A stretch of 64,000 bases of DNA, taken from positions 806,001-870,000 of the forward strand of contig JADKAA010000029.1 in the NCBI GenBank assembly GCA_016715465.1, written 5' to 3'. This stretch comes from Saprospiraceae bacterium. Its GTDB lineage: Bacteria > Bacteroidota > Bacteroidia > Chitinophagales > Saprospiraceae. The notes under the pieces were generated by a model. The model was not told where the DNA came from. It saw only the letters and a program-made list of their open reading frames with translations, and did not search any database. Within the stretch, counting starts at the first letter, position 1. Each line of letters starts with the position of its first letter. This document shows, piece by piece, positions 62,874 through 64,000 of this stretch. The translations under genes were made by a program, and so were the position numbers.

Positions 62874-64000
62874 TTAGTTGCTCTTTGCCATGTACGATTT
62901 GATCAACTCAATTTCCTTTTCAAATTTTGCGGCATTCAATTTCAATTCCCGGTTTTCAATTTGCAGTTGCAGGATCAAGGCCTGCTGTTCCTGGATTGAC
63001 TTGACCATGGGCATGATAAAATCCACATACCTTAGGGCATACACTTCTTTGTCGTTTTGAGGCACATCCACACCGGGAAATTCAAAGCCGCTATCTTTGG
63101 CCGCCTGTTCCACATCCTGGGCGAGAAATCCGATGAAACGTTGAGATTTAATGCCGGTATGATCTATTTTTGAAAGGACGGAATCCGGAGTACCCCATAT
63201 CTGGTGCAAGACCTCAGGATTTTCATTATAGGTGACGGGCTTTAATCTTGTGATGAAATCCAGACCTTTTACATCCTCAGAGACATTTGTTTTAAATCTG
63301 GCATCGGAATATGCTGTGATGCTGGACACCTGGGCGCGGATTTGTCCGATAGCCGTATTGCCCAGCAGGATTTGATTGTGATTGGTGCATTGTGCATTTT
63401 GTATGCCATAGCCCAAGGCAGAGACATTGGTTATGTTTGTACTGATATTGATGTTGGAGCCAATGAATGTGCTCTGGGCGTGGTTTCCATTTACAGCAGC
63501 TTCGAATCCAACTGAAGTGTTATTGTTTCCATTGGTGGTACTTCTTAGGGATCCTCCACCCACACTTGTGTTTTGCGTACCTACGGTCATGGAATACATG
63601 GCATTGTTTCCCACTGCAGTATTATAACTTGCCGTGCTATTGGACCATAAACACAAACTACCCAGCCCAGTATTGTAATTGCCAGTGGTGTTATTAAACA
63701 TGGCATTCATCCCGCTTGCTGTATTGTCTGTTCCTGTCGAATTTTTATTGAGTGCCCGGTTTCCTGTGGCCGTATTTTGATTTCCGGAGGTGTTTGAATA
63801 GAGGGCGTTGTTGCCGAAGGCAGAATTCCAACTGCCAATTGTATTTGATATAAGACTCCAACTCCCAAATGCGGCATTGTAGTTTCCTGAAGTATTGCTC
63901 ACCATGGAATTAAGCCCTACGCTTGTATTATCCCAGCCGGTGGTATTGTATTGTAAGGCCCAGTTACCGACCGCTGTATTTTGTGAGCCGGTGGTATTGG
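62874..64000 (-). CDS. Repeat protein with C-terminal S74 intramolecular chaperone domain (partial)
   Basis: The gene runs off the window's right edge (its 5' part is missing). In frame from 64000, 24-residue repeats of the form GNxNTAxGxxALxxNTTG (for example NTTGSQNTAVGNWALQYN) continue to about 63400, then YGIQNAQCTNHNQ and the S74 domain (SDARFKTNVSEDVKGLDFITRLKPVTYN) and a coiled-coil end (QALILQLQIENRELK). In phage tail fibres the S74 domain folds the trimer and cuts itself off. In Bacteroidota it also ends secreted surface proteins. The expected Ser-Asp dyad is SDAR. No phage genes are nearby, so a surface protein is more likely. Confidence 0.85.
   Translation of the reverse strand, partial: NTTGSQNTAVGNWALQYNTTGWDNTSVGLNSMVSNTSGNYNAAFGSWSLISNTIGSWNSAFGNNALYSNTSGNQNTATGNRALNKNSTGTDNTASGMNAMFNNTTGNYNTGLGSLCLWSNSTASYNTAVGNNAMYSMTVGTQNTSVGGGSLRSTTNGNNNTSVGFEAAVNGNHAQSTFIGSNINISTNITNVSALGYGIQNAQCTNHNQILLGNTAIGQIRAQVSSITAYSDARFKTNVSEDVKGLDFITRLKPVTYNENPEVLHQIWGTPDSVLSKIDHTGIKSQRFIGFLAQDVEQAAKDSGFEFPGVDVPQNDKEVYALRYVDFIMPMVKSIQEQQALILQLQIENRELKLNAAKFEKEIELIKSYMAKSN

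Noticed and set aside
62874..64000. Prophage tail module
   Set aside because: Only the S74 domain supports a phage origin. No capsid, portal, terminase or integrase gene is in the window.

Overview
The window looks like part of a chromosome of a gliding-type Bacteroidota, most probably of the Saprospiria/Saprospiraceae kind. The signs are promoters of the TTTG-N20-TAnnTTTG type with few Shine-Dalgarno sites, a type-B gliding-motility CTD protein paired with a PorP/SprF protein, DUF4837, DUF6089 and RAYT genes, a lycopene cyclase, and very large multidomain secreted proteins. The exact taxon is inference.

Layout. 0-9 kb: leuS, a sugar nucleotidyltransferase, DUF2905, a baeRF-type protein, tRNA-Arg(CCT), DUF2188, a G-rich tandem repeat, a RAYT transposase carrying a large internal palindrome, lycopene cyclase and ftsX. 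9-24 kb: mostly household and envelope genes (glpD, rhodanese and thioredoxin lipoproteins, a fatty-acid hydroxylase, mnmA, rimM, a DUF6089 barrel, a LysM lytic transglycosylase, a YwaF-type membrane protein, DUF4837, folB, a UvrD-type helicase-nuclease, a methyltransferase). 24-31 kb: a three-gene unit with a metalloprotease/Ig-repeat adhesin ending in a gliding-motility CTD, its PorP/SprF partner and the methyltransferase. 31.5-32.2 kb: tRNA-Arg(TCT), a duplicated tRNA 3' end split by a small palindromic element, a GIY-YIG gene and G-rich tandem repeats. 32.2-59.3 kb: six co-directional genes on the minus strand with tiny gaps (two beta-helix paralogues, a 5058-residue surface protein, a serine peptidase, a 2212-residue lipase with a dockerin-like tail, and a possible cohesin-like protein). 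This is the most unusual region. 59.4-64 kb: a four-copy ~195-bp palindromic array, a TonB-dependent receptor, another tandem-repeat/palindrome patch and the 3' part of an S74-chaperone repeat protein.

Seven genes (leuS, baeRF, lycopene cyclase, the metalloprotease adhesin, the cohesin-like gene, the lipase and the giant gene) are each split by one single-base indel, mostly in a homopolymer. The two halves always join into a normal protein. In the giant gene an internal repeat shows directly that one T is missing. I therefore annotate each as one gene and suspect consensus-sequence errors, with real slippage as the alternative.

The candidate undescribed system is the 27-kb secreted-protein cluster: none of its members shows a type IX C-terminal domain, and it contains a dockerin-like module next to a possible cohesin-like partner. 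A second candidate is a family of ~30-bp palindromes (TCTAACTGGC-N4-GCCAGGTAGA type) joined to GAATCGG-type tandem repeats, one copy of which sits inside a duplicated tRNA-Arg 3' end.
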